Made by a program: the position numbers and the translations under genes. This document shows positions 62,432-64,000 of a DNA stretch of 64,000 nt, piece by piece. Each line of letters opens with the position of its first letter. Within the stretch, counting starts at the first letter, position 1. The notes under the pieces were generated by a model. That model saw only the letters and a program-made list of their open reading frames with translations. It did not search any database and had not been told where the DNA came from. The stretch spans positions 89,100 to 153,099 of the forward strand of contig JAJNNC010000007.1 of the NCBI GenBank assembly GCA_021730635.1, written 5' to 3'. Origin of the DNA: Catalimonadaceae bacterium JC749. Its GTDB lineage: Bacteria; Bacteroidota; Bacteroidia; Cytophagales; Cyclobacteriaceae.

Positions 62432-64000
62432 TTACTTTTGGAAAGCACGCTGCTGTGATACATCCTGCTTGACCTGAATATGCAACTCATCCAACTGTAC
62501 CTGTGAAATGGTAGAAGGCGTATCTATCATCACATCGCGCCCTGCATTATTCTTCGGAAAGGCAATATAATCACGAATAGACTCTGCTCCATCCACCAGG
62601 GCACACATACGGTCGAACCCAAAGGCTATACCACCGTGGGGGGGTGCGCCGTATTCGAAAGCATCCAGCAGAAAGCCAAATTGCTTCTGGGCTTCTTCTT
62701 CCGTAAAACCCAATATCTGAAACATTTTGTTCTGCAATCCGCGGTTGTAAATCCGGATTGATCCTCCTCCTATTTCCACTCCGTTGATCACCAGGTCATA
62801 GGCATTAGCCCGCACAGTGCCCGGGTCGGTATCCAGCCTCTCGATATCTTCCGGCTTAGGCGAAGTGAAAGGATGGTGCATGGCATAAAACCTTTGATCG
62901 TCTTCATTCCACTCGAGCAAAGGAAAATCCAGCACCCAAAGGGGCTTGAATACATTTTTATCCCGTAAACCCAGTTCATCTCCCATATGCAGGCGCAATT
63001 CCGCCATCGCTTTGCGGGTATGGTTTTTCTCACCCGACAACACCAGCAGTAAATCCCCAGGGGTGGCGCCCATGGTTTCTGCCCAGGCTTTCAGCTCTGA
63101 TTCACTATAAAATTTATCTACCGACGACTTCAGGCTGCCATCCGTATTATATTTGACATACACCAACCCCTTGGCGCCAATCTGAGGCCGCTTCACAAAC
63201 TCGGTCAGGGCATCCAGTTGTTTCCGGGTATACTCAGCACAACCTTTGGCATTGATCCCGACCACCAGCTCGGCCTGGTCAAATACGTTAAAACCTTTTC
63301 CCTTGGCCACCGCATTGAGCTCTACAAATTTCATCTCGAAACGGGTATCCGGTTTGTCAATGCCGTAGGTACGCATCGCTTCTTCATAGGTCATGCGGGG
63401 AAAATCGCCCATTTCCAGGTTTTTAACAGTCTTGAACAGGTGCTTGGTCAGCCCTTCAAACATGTTCAGGATATCGTCCTGCGTCACAAATGACATTTCA
63501 CAGTCGATCTGTGTAAATTCCGGCTGCCGGTCGGCCCGCAGGTCTTCATCGCGGAAACATTTGACAATCTGGAAATAACGGTCGAAACCGGAGACCATCA
63601 GCAACTGCTTGAATGTTTGGGGTGACTGAGGCAGGGCATAAAATTCTCCGGCATGCATACGAGAAGGCACCACAAAATCCCGCGCTCCTTCAGGCGTGGA
63701 TTTGATGAGCACCGGCGTTTCCACTTCTATGAACTCCTGTCCATCCAGATACTTGCGGGTTTCCTGCATCATCCGGTGGCGCAACTGCAATTTTCTACGC
63801 ACAACGCTACGGCGTAAATCCAGGTAGCGGTATTTCATACGCAGGTCTTCCCCTCCGTCGGTTTCGTCTTCTATGGTGAAAGGCGGTACTTTAGAGGGGT
63901 TTAATACGTGGAGAGCACTTACCTCTATTTCAATATCCCCCGTAGGCATTTTCGGATTTTTAGAATAACGCTCGATAACTTTCCCCTCTGCTTTCAGTAC
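62432..64000 (-). CDS. aspS: Aspartyl-tRNA synthetase (N-terminus beyond window)
   Basis: The frame is open from the right window edge (64000) to a stop at 62432. It begins within the end of the anticodon-binding domain ([34 protein letters not shown]), then the class II synthetase core: [34 protein letters not shown] (motif 1 to 2 region), [39 protein letters not shown] (motif 2) and GIAFGFDRM (motif 3). A bacterial-type GAD insertion is present. It charges tRNA-Asp. The first 60 to 70 residues are outside the window. Confidence 0.97.
   Translation of the reverse strand, partial: VLKAEGKVIERYSKNPKMPTGDIEIEVSALHVLNPSKVPPFTIEDETDGGEDLRMKYRYLDLRRSVVRRKLQLRHRMMQETRKYLDGQEFIEVETPVLIKSTPEGARDFVVPSRMHAGEFYALPQSPQTFKQLLMVSGFDRYFQIVKCFRDEDLRADRQPEFTQIDCEMSFVTQDDILNMFEGLTKHLFKTVKNLEMGDFPRMTYEEAMRTYGIDKPDTRFEMKFVELNAVAKGKGFNVFDQAELVVGINAKGCAEYTRKQLDALTEFVKRPQIGAKGLVYVKYNTDGSLKSSVDKFYSESELKAWAETMGATPGDLLLVLSGEKNHTRKAMAELRLHMGDELGLRDKNVFKPLWVLDFPLLEWNEDDQRFYAMHHPFTSPKPEDIERLDTDPGTVRANAYDLVINGVEIGGGSIRIYNRGLQNKMFQILGFTEEEAQKQFGFLLDAFEYGAPPHGGIAFGFDRMCALVDGAESIRDYIAFPKNNAGRDVMIDTPSTISQVQLDELHIQVKQDVSQQRAFQK

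Overview
The window reads as a chromosomal segment of a Bacteroidota bacterium, most likely order Cytophagales. The main reasons are a mraZ-to-ftsZ cluster of Bacteroidota type (MraY with an extra loop, a penicillin-binding protein with one PASTA domain), several AT-rich promoters with the phylum's TAnnTTTG -7 element, few Shine-Dalgarno sequences, a 7TMR-DISM histidine kinase, a transhydrogenase encoded as three genes, and many lipoprotein or signal-peptide proteins of Bacteroidota families. Most of the window has moderate G+C. Two stretches (about 5.0-10.9 kb and 60.6-62.4 kb) are visibly more AT-rich.

Layout: 1-5.0 kb holds an MscS channel (cut by the left edge), an acyl-CoA-dehydrogenase-fold protein, a PIG-L deacetylase, a Tat-exported Gfo/Idh/MocA oxidoreductase and a GrpB-family protein. 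5.0-10.9 kb is an accessory stretch with decay: a diacylglycerol kinase with an internal deletion, a metallophosphoesterase with an in-frame stop just before its last metal-binding motif, a B12-binding radical SAM protein, a MazE-type antitoxin lacking its C-terminal tail and its toxin, an EthD protein divergent from a LysR regulator, and a scrap of a short-chain dehydrogenase. 10.9-19.3 kb carries a PAS histidine kinase, glutathione peroxidase, pntAA-pntAB-pntB, cmoA with an isoprenylcysteine-type methyltransferase, an NADPH-FMN reductase and a Uma2 endonuclease.

19.3-32.1 kb is the division and cell-wall cluster on the minus strand: mraZ, rsmH, ftsL-like, ftsI/pbp, murE, mraY, ftsW, murG, ftsQ, ftsA, ftsZ. 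It is tightly packed and ends at a strong terminator. murD and murC are absent from their usual positions. A pair of 10-bp-spaced GTGGG boxes lies upstream of the mraZ promoter.

32.5-46.4 kb contains a 7TM histidine kinase, a TlpA-like lipoprotein, a methyltransferase, a PKD lipoprotein, a TPR protein, an apparent operon of SpoIIE-type phosphatase, NodB deacetylase and GT2 glycosyltransferase, TatD and asparaginase, tRNA-Ser(GGA), and an ExbB/ExbD proton-channel operon that includes a small membrane protein. 46.5-60.5 kb holds three acetyltransferase genes (one a fusion with an ArsN2-type domain), a methyltransferase, a vitamin-B6-linked group (PLP decarboxylase, MocR/PdxR regulator, PNPOx-fold protein), an SLC13 transporter, AMP nucleosidase, an HsdR N-terminal-like protein, an esterase, alanine dehydrogenase, and DUF4920 and DUF427 proteins.

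60.6-62.4 kb is a two-gene AT-rich module, an SMC/OLD-like AAA ATPase followed after one base by a DUF3226 TOPRIM protein. It is inserted beside aspS, which runs off the right edge. The module has the design of two-component anti-phage systems and is the best candidate here for a little-described system. No CRISPR array, rRNA gene, complete insertion sequence or replication origin was seen.
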